From NCBI GenBank assembly GCA_035555315.1, contig DATMGU010000044.1, positions 62,001 to 126,000 of the forward strand: a DNA stretch of 64,000 nt, in the 5' to 3' direction. The first letter of the stretch is position 1. Each line of letters opens with the position of its first letter. The position numbers were made by a program, and so were the translations under genes. The notes under the pieces are model-generated. The model saw nothing but the letters and a program-made list of their open reading frames with translations. It had not been told where the DNA came from and searched no databases. Positions 26,409 to 35,326 of this stretch are shown one piece after another. Origin of the DNA: DATMGU01 sp035555315. Lineage in GTDB: Bacteria; Pseudomonadota; Alphaproteobacteria; ATCC43930; CGMCC-115725.

Positions 26409-27315
26409 GTGGACTTATCGGGTACCGGTAGCCCCGGCCAATCCGGCGCCCCCGGCGCCGGTGTTTCCCTGGCCGGGCGGTCATCGCTGCGCCATGCAGC
26501 TCTCCTTCGACGTGGATGGCGAGACGGCCTGGACCAGCAAGGATCCCAGCAATGCCGAGCGCCTGGTCACCATGTCCTATGGCGGCTACGAGGCGCGCGT
26601 CGGGGTGCCGAAGCTGCTCGACATGCTGCGCAGCCTGGGGCTTCGGGCGACGTTCTACATCACCGGCTGGTGCGTCGAGGCGCATCCGGCGATGGCCGAG
26701 GCGATCCAGGCCGGCGGCCACGAGATCGCCCATCACGGCTACCATCACCTGATGCCCGATCCGGCCGAGCCCGACGCCATGCGGGAGGAGCTGGAACGCG
26801 GTCTGGACACGCTGAAGCGCCGGCTCGGCGTCGTGCCGGCGGGGTATCGCGCCCCCTATGGCGAAAGCTTCGAGGGATTGCGTGCCAGCCTCAAGACACG
26901 CGGCTTTCTATATTCCAGCTCGTGGCGCGACGATGTCCGGCCGTACCGCCAGGTGCTGGCGGACGGTACCCCCGGCGTGATCGAGCTGCCGGTCACCATG
27001 AGCTATGACGATTGGCTCTATGGCCTGACCCATCGGTTCAGCCCGCGTCCGCTGTTCACCCGCGAGCATGTGCTGTCGATCTGGCAGGACGAGCTGGAGG
27101 AGACGCGCGACTGGGGCGGGCTGGTGACGACGGTGCTGCACCCGCAGGTCAGCGGCCGGCCGATGCGCCTGCGCCTGCTGCGCGAGTTCCTGGGCTTCGC
27201 GCAAAATCTGGGCGGCGTCTGGATCGCCACCGGCCGCGAGATCGCCGATTATTTCGCGAGCTGCGAGACGCTGAGCGAAACCTATCATGCCGTGCAGCCG
27301 GTGGTGCCTCGGTGA
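26395..27315 (+). CDS. NodB-type deacetylase / allantoinase-like amide hydrolase
   Basis: The product is 306 residues without signal peptide. NodB motifs are present: LSFDVDGETAW (metal Asp), HEIAHHGYHH (metal His) and YRAPYGESFEG. Cytoplasmic members of this group include PuuE-type allantoinases and N-deacylases rather than polysaccharide enzymes. The context (binding protein upstream, amidohydrolase overlapping downstream) favours hydrolysis of a small imported amide. The substrate is unknown. Confidence 0.85.
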   Translation: MPENEWTYRVPVAPANPAPPAPVFPWPGGHRCAMQLSFDVDGETAWTSKDPSNAERLVTMSYGGYEARVGVPKLLDMLRSLGLRATFYITGWCVEAHPAMAEAIQAGGHEIAHHGYHHLMPDPAEPDAMREELERGLDTLKRRLGVVPAGYRAPYGESFEGLRASLKTRGFLYSSSWRDDVRPYRQVLADGTPGVIELPVTMSYDDWLYGLTHRFSPRPLFTREHVLSIWQDELEETRDWGGLVTTVLHPQVSGRPMRLRLLREFLGFAQNLGGVWIATGREIADYFASCETLSETYHAVQPVVPR

Positions 27316-28952
27316 GCGCGAGTTCCGACAAGCCCGGTTTGGCCGACAAGCCCGATTTGGTCGACAGGCCCGGTTTGGACGCGGGCGAGGAGCTGACCGC
27401 CCAGAACACCCAGGCCGGCATGCCGCCGGTGCCGGCGGCGGCGTCCCGCGATCGGGGGATCGGGCCGTTCAAGCGGCTGGTGCTGCGCGGGGCGACGGTG
27501 ATCGACGGGACCGGGGCGCCGCCGATCGGCCCGGTCGACATCGTGGTCGAGGGCGGCGTCATCACGATGCTGAAGAAGGTCGGCTCGCCCCAGACGCCGA
27601 TCAAGCCGGCGCGCCGGCCGGAGCCGGGCGATCACGAGATCGACTGCCACGGCAAATACGTCACCCCCGGCTTCGTCGATTGCCACGCCCATGCCGGCGT
27701 CGCCTATCACGCGCTGAACGGCTGGGTGCCGCCGGTCGATTACGTCTACAAGCTGTGGCTGGCCCATGGCGTCACGACGGTGCGCGAGATGGGCTCGTTC
27801 AACGGCCTCGGCTGGCTGCTGGACCAGAAGGCGCGGTCGGCGGCGAACACCATCGCGGCCCCCCGGCTGCTGGCCTATGCCTATTTCCCCGCCGTCAACG
27901 ACATGCTGAAGACCATCCACACCCCCGATCAGGCGCGCGCCTGGCTGCGCCGGGTGAAGGAGCGCGGGGCCGATGGCGTGAAGTTCTTCGGTGCCCCGCC
28001 GGCGATCATGCGGGCGGCCCTCGACGAATGCCGCAAGCTCGATCTGCGCAGCGGCTGCCACCACGCCCAGACCGCGGTGACGCGGATGAACGCGCTGACC
28101 ACCGCCGGCTGGGGTCTGACCAGCGCCGAGCATTATTACGGCCTGCCCGAAGCGCTGTTCGAGGATCGGGTCGTGCAGTCCTTCCCGGCCGAGTACGACT
28201 ACAACGACGAGTATTTCCGCTTCTCGGTCGCCGGCCAGACCTTCCGCCAGGCGGCGCAGCCGGGCAGCGCCAAATGGAACGCGGTGCTGGACTCGTTCCT
28301 GGAACTGGGCTTCACCTTCGTGCCGACCTTCACGATCTACGACGCCAACCGCGACCTGATGCGCATGCGCCAGGCCGATTGGCATAAGGACTACACCTGG
28401 AAATCCATGTGGGATTACTTCCAGCCCCAGCGCGGCGGCCACGGCGCCTATTGGTACCGCTGGTCCACCACCAACGAGATCGAGTGGAAAGAGAATTACC
28501 GGCTGTGGATGCGGTTCATCAACGACTACAAGAATCGCGGCGGCCGGGTCTGCACCGGCAGCGATTCGGGATTCATCTTCCAGATCTTCGGCTTCGGCTA
28601 TATCCGCGAGCTGGAGCTGCTGCAGGAAGCCGGCTTCCACCCGCTGGAGGTGCTGCGCGCGGCGACCTCGCAAGGGGCGGATCTGCTGGGGCTGGGCGAT
28701 GAGACGGGCAGCGTCGAGGTCGGCAAGCGCGCCGATCTGCTGGTGCTCGACCACAATCCGCTGGCCGATTTCAAGCTGCTCTACGGCACCGGCGCCATGC
28801 GCCTCAACGACGAGACCCGCCAGGTGGAATGGCACCGCGCGCTGCGCTACACCATCAAGGACGGCGTGATCTACGACGTCGGCGAGCTGCTGGCCGACGT
28901 CCGCGCCATGGTGGCGAAAAGCTACGCGGAGGACGCGCCGGCGGCCCCATGA
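27312..28952 (+). CDS. Amidohydrolase-family metal-dependent hydrolase
   Basis: The product is 546 residues from a GTG that overlaps the deacetylase stop (GTGA). The metallo-hydrolase signature VDCHAHAG is near residue 122, and later ligands sit in SGCHHAQ and CTGSDSG. It ends with VEVGKRADLLVLDHNPL, typical of imidazolonepropionase-like amidohydrolases. The first 25 residues contain three imperfect six-residue repeats (DKPGLA, DKPDLV, DRPGLD) from an 18-bp tandem at 27327-27380. It probably opens a cyclic amide in the same pathway as its neighbours. Confidence 0.88.
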   Translation: MSASSDKPGLADKPDLVDRPGLDAGEELTAQNTQAGMPPVPAAASRDRGIGPFKRLVLRGATVIDGTGAPPIGPVDIVVEGGVITMLKKVGSPQTPIKPARRPEPGDHEIDCHGKYVTPGFVDCHAHAGVAYHALNGWVPPVDYVYKLWLAHGVTTVREMGSFNGLGWLLDQKARSAANTIAAPRLLAYAYFPAVNDMLKTIHTPDQARAWLRRVKERGADGVKFFGAPPAIMRAALDECRKLDLRSGCHHAQTAVTRMNALTTAGWGLTSAEHYYGLPEALFEDRVVQSFPAEYDYNDEYFRFSVAGQTFRQAAQPGSAKWNAVLDSFLELGFTFVPTFTIYDANRDLMRMRQADWHKDYTWKSMWDYFQPQRGGHGAYWYRWSTTNEIEWKENYRLWMRFINDYKNRGGRVCTGSDSGFIFQIFGFGYIRELELLQEAGFHPLEVLRAATSQGADLLGLGDETGSVEVGKRADLLVLDHNPLADFKLLYGTGAMRLNDETRQVEWHRALRYTIKDGVIYDVGELLADVRAMVAKSYAEDAPAAP

Positions 28953-30010
28953 CGGCCTCCCGATTTCCAAGTCAGTGGGGCGGGCAGAGGATTGTCGGTT
29001 TTATGACTGATGCCAAGGGCTTGGATTTCATCGTGCTGACCGGTTTCCTCGGCAGCGGCAAGACCAGCCTGTTGCGCGATTTCGTGGCGCAGCCGGAGGC
29101 GGCGGATACGGCGGTCATCGTCAACGAGGTCGGCGAGATCGGTCTGGATGGGGCGATCCTGAGCGAGGGCTCCGGCGGTATTCCGGTGGCGCTGTTGAGC
29201 AATGGCTGCGTCTGCTGTTCGATCGGCAGCGATCTCGCGGTCACGGTCGACGCGCTGATCGAGAGCCGGCGAGGGGCGCCGCTGGCGCGCATCATCCTGG
29301 AGACCAGCGGGGTGTCGAAGCCCGGTGCCGTGCTGCGGTCGTTGGGCGTGCTGGCACCCCGGCGGATGCGGGTCGGGGTGGTCGCCACCTTCGATTGTGG
29401 GCGGGGTACCGCGATCGCCGCGTTCGAGGAGGCGGCGGCGCAATGGGCCAGTGCCCAGGTGATGGTGCTGACCAAAGGCGACACCGTCGATGCCGCCGGC
29501 CTGGCGCGGGCCCGGACGGCCGTTTCCCAGATCAACCCGCTGGCCGAGATCGTCGATACGCCGGATCGCCGCGCGGCGGTATTGGCGGCGTTCGGTGGCG
29601 TTCGACCGGGCCATCGCGCCTTCGCCGCCATTCCCGATCCGCCCTCGGGTGGTCTCGCGGCGCAACACCCGCGCATCGGCGTGCTGCTGGCCGACTTCGC
29701 GGCGCCGGTTCCTTGGGACGATCTCGCGGAATGGCTCGACGATCTGGCCGGGCTGTGCGGCGATCGGCTGCTGCGCGTCAAGGGGCTGGTGCGCATCGTG
29801 GGCGGCGATCTGCCCATCCTGGTGCAAAGCGTCGGCACCCTGTTCAGCGCGCCGGTCGCCTTTACCGGGGTGCCGCCCAGCGCGCGATCCTTCCTGGTGA
29901 TCATCGCGCGCGACATCGAGGGCGCGGCGATCGCCGATTTGGCACCCAATTTGCCCCTGACGGTCACACGGGTGACGCCGACCACACCCGCCGAGCTTTT
30001 CCCCGGCTAA
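28949..30010 (+). CDS. CobW/COG0523-family GTPase metallochaperone
   Basis: The product is 353 residues from the ATG at 28949, which overlaps the amidohydrolase stop (ATGA). A start at 29003 is also possible. It has the Walker A GFLGSGKTSLL, the metal-binding NGCVCC (CxCC), and a C-terminal CobW domain. COG0523 proteins deliver metals, often zinc, to partner enzymes. Coupling to an amidohydrolase gene suggests it supplies that enzyme with its metal. Confidence 0.9.
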   Translation: MTASRFPSQWGGQRIVGFMTDAKGLDFIVLTGFLGSGKTSLLRDFVAQPEAADTAVIVNEVGEIGLDGAILSEGSGGIPVALLSNGCVCCSIGSDLAVTVDALIESRRGAPLARIILETSGVSKPGAVLRSLGVLAPRRMRVGVVATFDCGRGTAIAAFEEAAAQWASAQVMVLTKGDTVDAAGLARARTAVSQINPLAEIVDTPDRRAAVLAAFGGVRPGHRAFAAIPDPPSGGLAAQHPRIGVLLADFAAPVPWDDLAEWLDDLAGLCGDRLLRVKGLVRIVGGDLPILVQSVGTLFSAPVAFTGVPPSARSFLVIIARDIEGAAIADLAPNLPLTVTRVTPTTPAELFPG

Positions 30011-30056
30011 CATCCCGGGCGAAGGCTCCGTTTTCGGCCATTTTGGGGACGCTCGA

Positions 30057-30923
30057 TTGAACCACCGGCTCACATTTCTCACGCTCGCCTTGGTCGCGGC
30101 CCTCGCTTCGCAGGGGGGCGAGGCTTCGGCCGAAACGCCGGTCGAACGGGGCGCCTATTTGGTCAATGGCATCGCCGCCTGCGGCAATTGCCATGCGCCG
30201 CGCGGCCCCGACGATGTGCTGCCGGGTCCGGATCTAAGCGGCGGTCCGGCGATCGAGTCGCCGGTCTTCTCGGCCTATCCGACGAACATAACCCCGGCGC
30301 TCAAGACCGGGCTGGGGGGATGGACGGACGAGGCGATCGTGGCGGCGATCCGCGAGGGCCGCCGGCCGGACGGCCGGGTGCTGCGGCCGCCGATGCCGGT
30401 CGCGTTCTACCGGTCCCTGTCGGATACCGATGCCGGCGCCATCGCAGCCTATCTGCGGTCGGTCCCGGCGGTGGAAAACCAGGTGCCGGACTCGCGCTAC
30501 AAGATACCGGCACCGACCGGTTACGGGCCGCCGCTCGGCGCGGTCCCCGACGTGGCGGTGGGGGACAAACTCGCCTATGGCAGCTATCTGGCGCAGCTCG
30601 GCCATTGCCTGGAATGTCACACGCCGGTGGGGGCCGGGGGCCAGCGCGACTATGCGCACCGATCGGGCGCCGGCGGGATGGAGCTGGCGGGCGTCTGGGG
30701 CCGCATCGCATCGTCCAACATCACCCCGGATCGGGCGACCGGCATCGGCGCCTGGAGCGACCGCGAGATCAAGGTGGCGCTCTCGACCGGTATCCGTCCG
30801 GATGGCGCCCAACTGGCGGCACCGATGCCCTGGTACTACTTCAAGACCATGAAAGACGCGGATCTGGATGCCCTGGTCGTCTGGATGAGGAGCTTGCAGC
30901 CGGTGGTCAACAAGGTGCGCTGA
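30057..30923 (+). CDS. Dihaem cytochrome c
   Basis: The product is 288 residues from a TTG start with GGGGA upstream and a signal peptide to about residue 25. Two haem-binding motifs, CGNCH near residue 41 and CLECH near 184, mark two cytochrome c domains, each followed by a distal Met segment. It resembles the cytochrome c subunits of periplasmic dehydrogenases. No dehydrogenase subunit is adjacent, so its electron donor is not clear. Confidence 0.9.
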   Translation: MNHRLTFLTLALVAALASQGGEASAETPVERGAYLVNGIAACGNCHAPRGPDDVLPGPDLSGGPAIESPVFSAYPTNITPALKTGLGGWTDEAIVAAIREGRRPDGRVLRPPMPVAFYRSLSDTDAGAIAAYLRSVPAVENQVPDSRYKIPAPTGYGPPLGAVPDVAVGDKLAYGSYLAQLGHCLECHTPVGAGGQRDYAHRSGAGGMELAGVWGRIASSNITPDRATGIGAWSDREIKVALSTGIRPDGAQLAAPMPWYYFKTMKDADLDALVVWMRSLQPVVNKVR

Positions 30924-30993
30924 GTGGCACGCGTCATGCTTCGACGGAGGGACCCGGCCGCGCAGGTCCGGGCCTTCGCATAAGGATCGCAGC

Positions 30994-32307
30994 ATGGCCG
31001 CCAACCCGTTTCATCTCGCCTGGTTTCTGCAGGGCTCGAGCATCCAGGCTTGGGGCGAGCAATGGACCGGTAATATCAGCGAGGAATGGATGTCGGCGGA
31101 CATGTTCCTCGACCTCGCCCGGTCGATCGAGCGCGCCTGCTTCGATTACCTGCTGCTCGAGGATTCGATCTATATCGGCCAGAACTGGCAGAATTCCCGC
31201 GATATCTTCCTAAAGAACGGCATGTCCGTGCCGCGCCAGGAGCCCTCGGTCATCGCCTCGCTGATGACCGCCGTGACCAAGAGTTTGGGCATCGTGCCGA
31301 CGCTGTCGACCTTCGCCTATCATCCGTATCTGACGGCGCGCATCGTCGGCACGCTCGACCAGGTGTCGGCCGGCCGGGCCGGCTGGAACATGGTGACCGG
31401 CAGCTCCGATTTCGCCGCCCATAATTTCGGCCTGCCGGCGCTGGCCGAGCACGACAAGCGCTACGACATGGCCGAGGAATACATCGATGTGGTGACCCGG
31501 CTGTGGGATTCGTGGGAGCCGGGGGCGATCGTCGCCGACCGCAAGACGGGGATGCTGATCGACCCGACCAAGGTGCATACCGTCGATTTCGAAGGCATCC
31601 ATTACGCGAGCCGCGGCCCGCTGAATTCCGGGCCGTGTCCACAGGGCCGGCCGGTCATCGCCCAGGCCGGCGGCTCTCCGCGCGGCCGGGCCATCGCCGC
31701 CAAGCATGCCGATACCATCGTCGCCAACGGCAAGGGCATCGAGGCGATGAAGCAATACCGCCAGGATATCCGCCGCCTGATGGTGGCGGAGGGGCGCGAT
31801 CCCAATGCCTGCAAGGTGCTGTTCCTGGTCTTCCCGGTACTGGCCAGCACGGCGGAGGAGGCCCAGGCCCGCGCCGATGCGCGCGCCGCCTCGGCCGCCG
31901 CCAACCTCGATATGCGGCTGGCGCAGCTGGGCTGGGTCACCAACATCGATTTCTCGACCTTCGACCTCGACGCGCCGGTCGGCGAACTCACCACCAACGG
32001 CCATCAATCGGTATTGGCGAATTTCCTGCGCAAGGCCGGCAAATCCACCCTGCGCGAGGCGATCGTCAGCTATAGCAGCAGCGGCGGCTGCATCGACCTG
32101 GTCGGCACCCCCGACCAGGTGGCCGGCCAGATGGACGAGGCGATGCAGGAAGTCGGCGGCGACGGCTTCCTCATCGCCCTCCCCAATGTCAGCCGCCGCA
32201 GCGTGGTGGAAGTGACCGACGGGCTGATCCCGGCGCTGCAACAGCGCGGGCTGGTGCGCAAGGCGTATGAGCATGCGCAGTTCAGGGATAATTTGTTGGC
32301 GTTTTAG
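30994..32307 (+). CDS. LLM-class flavin-dependent monooxygenase (NtaA/SnaA/DszA type)
   Basis: The product is 437 residues with the family N-terminus (NPFHLAWFLQGSS and FDYLLLEDS), TLSTFAYHPY, GRAGWNMVTG and RPVIAQAGGSPRGR. Members oxidise small molecules such as nitrilotriacetate, EDTA or dibenzothiophene sulfone with FMNH2 from a separate reductase. No flavin reductase gene is nearby. It ends the run of genes at 25548-32307 and supports a catabolic role for it. Confidence 0.92.
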   Translation: MAANPFHLAWFLQGSSIQAWGEQWTGNISEEWMSADMFLDLARSIERACFDYLLLEDSIYIGQNWQNSRDIFLKNGMSVPRQEPSVIASLMTAVTKSLGIVPTLSTFAYHPYLTARIVGTLDQVSAGRAGWNMVTGSSDFAAHNFGLPALAEHDKRYDMAEEYIDVVTRLWDSWEPGAIVADRKTGMLIDPTKVHTVDFEGIHYASRGPLNSGPCPQGRPVIAQAGGSPRGRAIAAKHADTIVANGKGIEAMKQYRQDIRRLMVAEGRDPNACKVLFLVFPVLASTAEEAQARADARAASAAANLDMRLAQLGWVTNIDFSTFDLDAPVGELTTNGHQSVLANFLRKAGKSTLREAIVSYSSSGGCIDLVGTPDQVAGQMDEAMQEVGGDGFLIALPNVSRRSVVEVTDGLIPALQQRGLVRKAYEHAQFRDNLLAF

Positions 32308-32356
32308 GGCAGTAACCAGTGATTGTAATATTTCAATTCTAAAGGGGCCAAGCCTC

Positions 32357-32797
32357 ATGCATAGATCGCTCGCCGGATTATTGATCCTGAGCGCCACGTT
32401 TTTCTCACAGCATGCACTTGCCCGGGACACCGAGTATCATCTGAAAATCGAAGAAGCGATGCGCGACCCCAACTATAGGAAACTTGGCAAAGACGTCGTC
32501 TTCTTCTTTGGTACGGAAAACACACCGGCGATCGACCAGAGTTTTGGTGAGTTCGTAACTAACAAGAAGACAAACTCCTTCAGCAGGTCTGATCTAGATG
32601 CTTGTCGGTGGGTGATGTTGTCAGCCTTGCTGGAATTGCGCGAACGGACGTTGGAAATGGGTGGCGACGCGGTCGTGAATATCGTCAGCTATTACAAGAA
32701 GAACGTCGTCGCCAGCAAGACGGACTATGAATGTCATGCAGGCGACGTGATCGCGGGCGTTACGCTCAAAGGTGATGTGGTGAAGTTAAAGAACTGA
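32357..32797 (+). CDS. Secreted conserved protein (annotated elsewhere as excinuclease-like)
   Basis: The product is 146 residues from the ATG at 32357, with a signal peptide to about residue 23 (HALA then RDTEYHL). The body (VVFFFGTENTPAI, TNKKTNSFSRSD, GGDAVVNIVSYYKKN, YECHAGDVIAGVTLKG) resembles a widespread family of small periplasmic proteins that databases mislabel as excinuclease ATPase subunits. No such activity is expected. Two Cys may form a disulphide. Base composition is lower in GC than the neighbours. Confidence 0.75.
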   Translation: MHRSLAGLLILSATFFSQHALARDTEYHLKIEEAMRDPNYRKLGKDVVFFFGTENTPAIDQSFGEFVTNKKTNSFSRSDLDACRWVMLSALLELRERTLEMGGDAVVNIVSYYKKNVVASKTDYECHAGDVIAGVTLKGDVVKLKN

Positions 32798-33204
32798 ACT
32801 CAGCAAGCGTAGAAAACTCGGTGACGCCATCATCGGATATCCATGCCAAGATCCGGTTCGATGGCGCCGCAGCGTGATTCCATCTGAGGTCTGTCCGGCA
32901 AGGAAGTAAATCTTTCAATTCCTCAGCCGTCATCGCCGCGAAGGCGCTAGGCGATTCACATATCTCAAATAGTCAATATGGATCAACGTTCTAGACCCTC
33001 GCCCGCGTTGCGGGAGAGGGGCTTTAAGGCCTCAGTCTCCACAGGAGATGTATGAATGCCGTAGCGCGAAAGCGGGAAGCCATGAGGAAGCTGCCGGGGC
33101 TGTGGAAAGATGGATCCCCGCTTTCGCGGGGATGACGATATAAAACGAATACGCGATGCGTTCTGTTTGATTGGTCGGGAATAGATTTTCCAAGGGACAT
33201 TATT
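32798..33204. other. Intergenic region with two hairpin repeats
   Basis: No gene is seen in these 407 bp. Two palindromes stand out. One at 32996-33020 has arms CCCTCGCCCGC and GCGGGAGAGGG with a GTT loop and one mismatch. The other, at 33114-33133, is ATCCCCGC-TTTC-GCGGGGAT. The second resembles REP-like elements common between genes in proteobacteria. Confidence 0.75.
33114..33133. repeat. REP-like palindrome
   Basis: Perfect 8-bp arms ATCCCCGC and GCGGGGAT flank TTTC. The flanking TGG and GAC bases fit the common intergenic form. Confidence 0.75.
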
Positions 33205-33825
33205 TTGGGAATTATCAAGAAATTATCCCGCCACTGCATGATGGCGGTCACTCTTCTGCTCGTCGGCTGCGCTCATGGAGAAGTATCTCGGTCGGTGGCG
33301 TTCTCCGGGTTTGATCAGACCAAGGCGCTGATGATCGTCGGTGTCGCCATCGATCATTACGATACCTATATGGGCGAGATCAATTACAGCACGGTCCGAA
33401 ACATCGATCTCATCTGGGACAAATGGGACGTCGGCACGCCGCCGCCGGTGACCGGGCATTTTCGGCCGATCATCATGCTGCATATTGACGGGTGCGGGGT
33501 CTTCTCGGGATCGGACTGCGATCTGCGCAGAATGCAATATTACGTGCTCGAAGCGACGCCGGGCGATTACCGGCTGGTCACTTTGAAAAGCCGGGTATTC
33601 AATGTTCATAACCAGACCACCGTCATGGATAATGCCCAACTCATCACCCATTTCGGGCCGGGCGAAATCATCTATATCGGCGATCTGACCTTGAACGCCG
33701 CCGACAGCCCGATCAGGCCGGTGCGGTTTGCCCGCAATGATGCGGCGGCGCGACAAGTGCTCGCGGGTTATCCGAATATCCGGGGTGACATCGTCTTTCG
33801 ACAGCCCTTTGTCATTCCGCGGTGA
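33205..33825 (+). CDS. Putative lipoprotein of unknown function
   Basis: The product is 206 residues from a TTG with AAGGGA upstream, or about 195 from an ATG at 33238. A lipobox (TLLLVGC) is near residue 22, so it should be lipid-anchored. The rest is soluble beta-rich sequence with two further Cys (CGVFSGSDC). No family is recognised. It is moderately GC-poor compared with its neighbours. Confidence 0.7.
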   Translation: MGIIKKLSRHCMMAVTLLLVGCAHGEVSRSVAFSGFDQTKALMIVGVAIDHYDTYMGEINYSTVRNIDLIWDKWDVGTPPPVTGHFRPIIMLHIDGCGVFSGSDCDLRRMQYYVLEATPGDYRLVTLKSRVFNVHNQTTVMDNAQLITHFGPGEIIYIGDLTLNAADSPIRPVRFARNDAAARQVLAGYPNIRGDIVFRQPFVIPR

Positions 33826-33834
33826 GATCCGCCC

Positions 33835-33936
33835 TCACCCGTCCTTCAGCCGTCGCGCCAGATAGGTCATCTCCAGGCCGACGCGTTTCGCGGTTTCGCG
33901 GAGATTAAAATACAAAGTCGAAACTCTGGTTGTCAT
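33835..33936 (-). pseudogene. Chimeric fragment: start of a RHH antitoxin fused to an unrelated tail
   Basis: A 33-codon frame begins MTTRVST exactly like the antitoxin at 35327-35584, then continues into an unrelated ending (ETAKRVGLEMTYLARRLKDG). Positions 33914-33971 match 35562-35619 at 55 of 58 bases. The block therefore includes the antitoxin start, its ribosome-binding site and upstream sequence. It is probably not a functional gene. Confidence 0.75.
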
Positions 33937-33968
33937 GTGCGTATCCTCCACTCTGCAAAGACTACCCG

Positions 33969-34082
33969 ATGGAAAACCCGAGCGGCCTCGTCACGCAGAT
34001 CAATTTCGTCCATTACCTCGTCTATATCCGGTTCGTCGGCACGCACCGGCACTATGACCAGATCGACGCGCAGACGGTATAG
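33969..34082 (+). pseudogene. higB: higB toxin remnant (C-terminal 37 codons)
   Basis: The frame ends VYIRFVGTHRHYDQIDAQTV, the recognisable C-terminus of HigB mRNA interferases (RFVGTH-x2-YD-x-ID). The first half or more of the gene is missing. Its place is taken by the 58-bp block shared with the RHH antitoxin locus. It lies 13 nt upstream of higA in the normal toxin-first order. The toxin should be inactive. Confidence 0.8.
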
Positions 34083-34095
34083 GAGCCACGGCATC

Positions 34096-34470
34096 ATGGA
34101 AATTCGTCCGATCCGCACGGAGGATGACTACCGCGCCGCGCTGGCCGAGGCGTCGTCGTTGATGGCGGCGGAAGCCGGGACGCCTGACGGTGATCGCCTC
34201 GACGTGCTGGCAACCCTGATCGAAGCCTATGAGGCGGTGCACTATCCGGTGGACGCCCCGGATCCGATCGCCGCCATTCTGTTCATGATGGAGCAGAAGG
34301 GGCTCGTCCGCCGCGACCTGGAACCGGCGATCGGCGGTCGGGGGCGGGTGTCCGAGATCTTCAACCGGAAACGCGCCCTGACCTTGCCGATGATCCGGGC
34401 TCTTGCCCCCCTCCTCGACCTACCGGCGGACGTATTGATCAAAGACTACCCGATGGCGACCGCGGCCTGA
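34096..34470 (+). CDS. higA: HigA-family antitoxin (orphaned)
   Basis: The product is 124 residues from the ATG at 34096, with GGAG upstream. It has the HigA N-terminal helical part and a helix-turn-helix (GRVSEIFNRKRALTLPMIRALAPLL) of the HigA/XRE kind, ending KDYPMATAA. Its toxin partner is truncated, so the protein may persist as a DNA-binding repressor. The last nine codons and following bases recur at 35604-35640. Confidence 0.85.
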   Translation: MEIRPIRTEDDYRAALAEASSLMAAEAGTPDGDRLDVLATLIEAYEAVHYPVDAPDPIAAILFMMEQKGLVRRDLEPAIGGRGRVSEIFNRKRALTLPMIRALAPLLDLPADVLIKDYPMATAA

Positions 34471-34562
34471 AAGGCTACGGGTCAGGCTGGGTAAGTGTGA
34501 TGATCTGCAATCATCGGCGGCCCGGATCGCAATCATCCGCCTGACGGAATCACACTGATTGC

Positions 34563-34697
34563 AACTGGTCAGGGACGGGCTGATCCACGCGCATGTCACG
34601 GAAACGAGCGTTTATGTGACGCTGACGGCGCCGGGCCGGCGCGGGCTAAAGCCCGTCACCTATCTCGTCACGTTTTCTATGGCTCGCAATGGTTGAC
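34563..34697 (+). pseudogene. Possible gene remnant (winged-helix-like tail)
   Basis: An open stretch without start reads QLVRDGLIHAHVTETSVYVTLTAPGRRG and ends at a stop near 34697. It looks like the C-terminal end of a small winged-helix protein. Nothing upstream restores the frame. It adds to the picture of gene debris in this island; assignment is weak. Confidence 0.35.
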
Positions 34698-34733
34698 AGG
34701 CTTCGGCGTTGTAACTACATGTCCATAACTACA
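34693..34733 (+). promoter_or_regulatory. brnTA promoter with TAACTACA direct repeats
   Basis: TTGACA at 34693-34698 is followed at 17 nt by TACATG. TAACTACA occurs twice, at 34712-34719 and 34726-34733, overlapping the expected -10 and transcription start. The BrnT ATG is at 34739, so the leader is very short. The repeats are a candidate BrnA operator. Confidence 0.5.
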
Positions 34734-34738
34734 GGGGA

Positions 34739-35041
34739 ATGGATTTGCGCTGGACGTGGGACCCTGAGAAGGCCGCGACGAACCTTCGCAAGCATAAGGT
34801 CAGTTTCGAGCTGGCGGCACGCGCCCTAGACGACGTGTCGGCGCTTACCCAGCCGGACCCGTACCCTGCTGAAGAGCGGTGGCAAACCCTCGGAAAACCA
34901 TCTGCCGGAAGCTACGTGGTCTTGTTCGTCGTGCATACAGCGTCGCCAGATCCAGACGAAGAGGGCAACGAGGCCGTGGGCCGAATCATCACGGCCAGGA
35001 AAGCCGAACCGAGAGAAAGGAAAGCCTATGAGGAAGGGTAA
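34739..35041 (+). CDS. brnT: BrnT-family ribonuclease toxin
   Basis: The product is 100 residues. It opens WTWDPEKAATNLRKHKVSFE, the BrnT signature, and has GRIITARKAEPRERKAYEEG near the end, which supplies the RelE-like catalytic residues. BrnT cleaves RNA and is neutralised by BrnA. It overlaps brnA by 14 nt. It is about ten residues longer than usual because of an insert around residue 50-75. Confidence 0.9.
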   Translation: MDLRWTWDPEKAATNLRKHKVSFELAARALDDVSALTQPDPYPAEERWQTLGKPSAGSYVVLFVVHTASPDPDEEGNEAVGRIITARKAEPRERKAYEEG

Positions 35042-35300
35042 CGACGATCCGATCAGCCCCGAGCTACAGGCCGAACTCGCGGCCCTGGAGGCGATGCCGG
35101 ATGACCAGATCGACACGAGCGAGATGCCCGAGGTGACGGACTGGACGGGCGCTAAGCGCGGCGCATTCTTCCGTCCTATCAAGAAGCAGCTAACCCTGCG
35201 TCTCGATATGGATCTGATCGCCTATTTCCAAGGCGACGATCCCGAGGGCTACCAAACCCGCATCAATGCCGCTTTGCGCGAGTACGTAGAGAGCCACTGA
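35028..35300 (+). CDS. brnA: BrnA-family antitoxin
   Basis: The product is 90 residues. It has the BrnA pattern, with DWTGAKRGAFFRPIKKQLTLRLDMDLIAYF followed by the YQTRINAALREYV ribbon-helix-helix end. It binds BrnT and, with it, the operon promoter. The gene overlaps the end of brnT, so the pair is translationally coupled and appears intact. Confidence 0.92.
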   Translation: MRKGNDDPISPELQAELAALEAMPDDQIDTSEMPEVTDWTGAKRGAFFRPIKKQLTLRLDMDLIAYFQGDDPEGYQTRINAALREYVESH

Positions 35301-35326
35301 GGCTTACAAAAATTCGGTTCCGCCGA

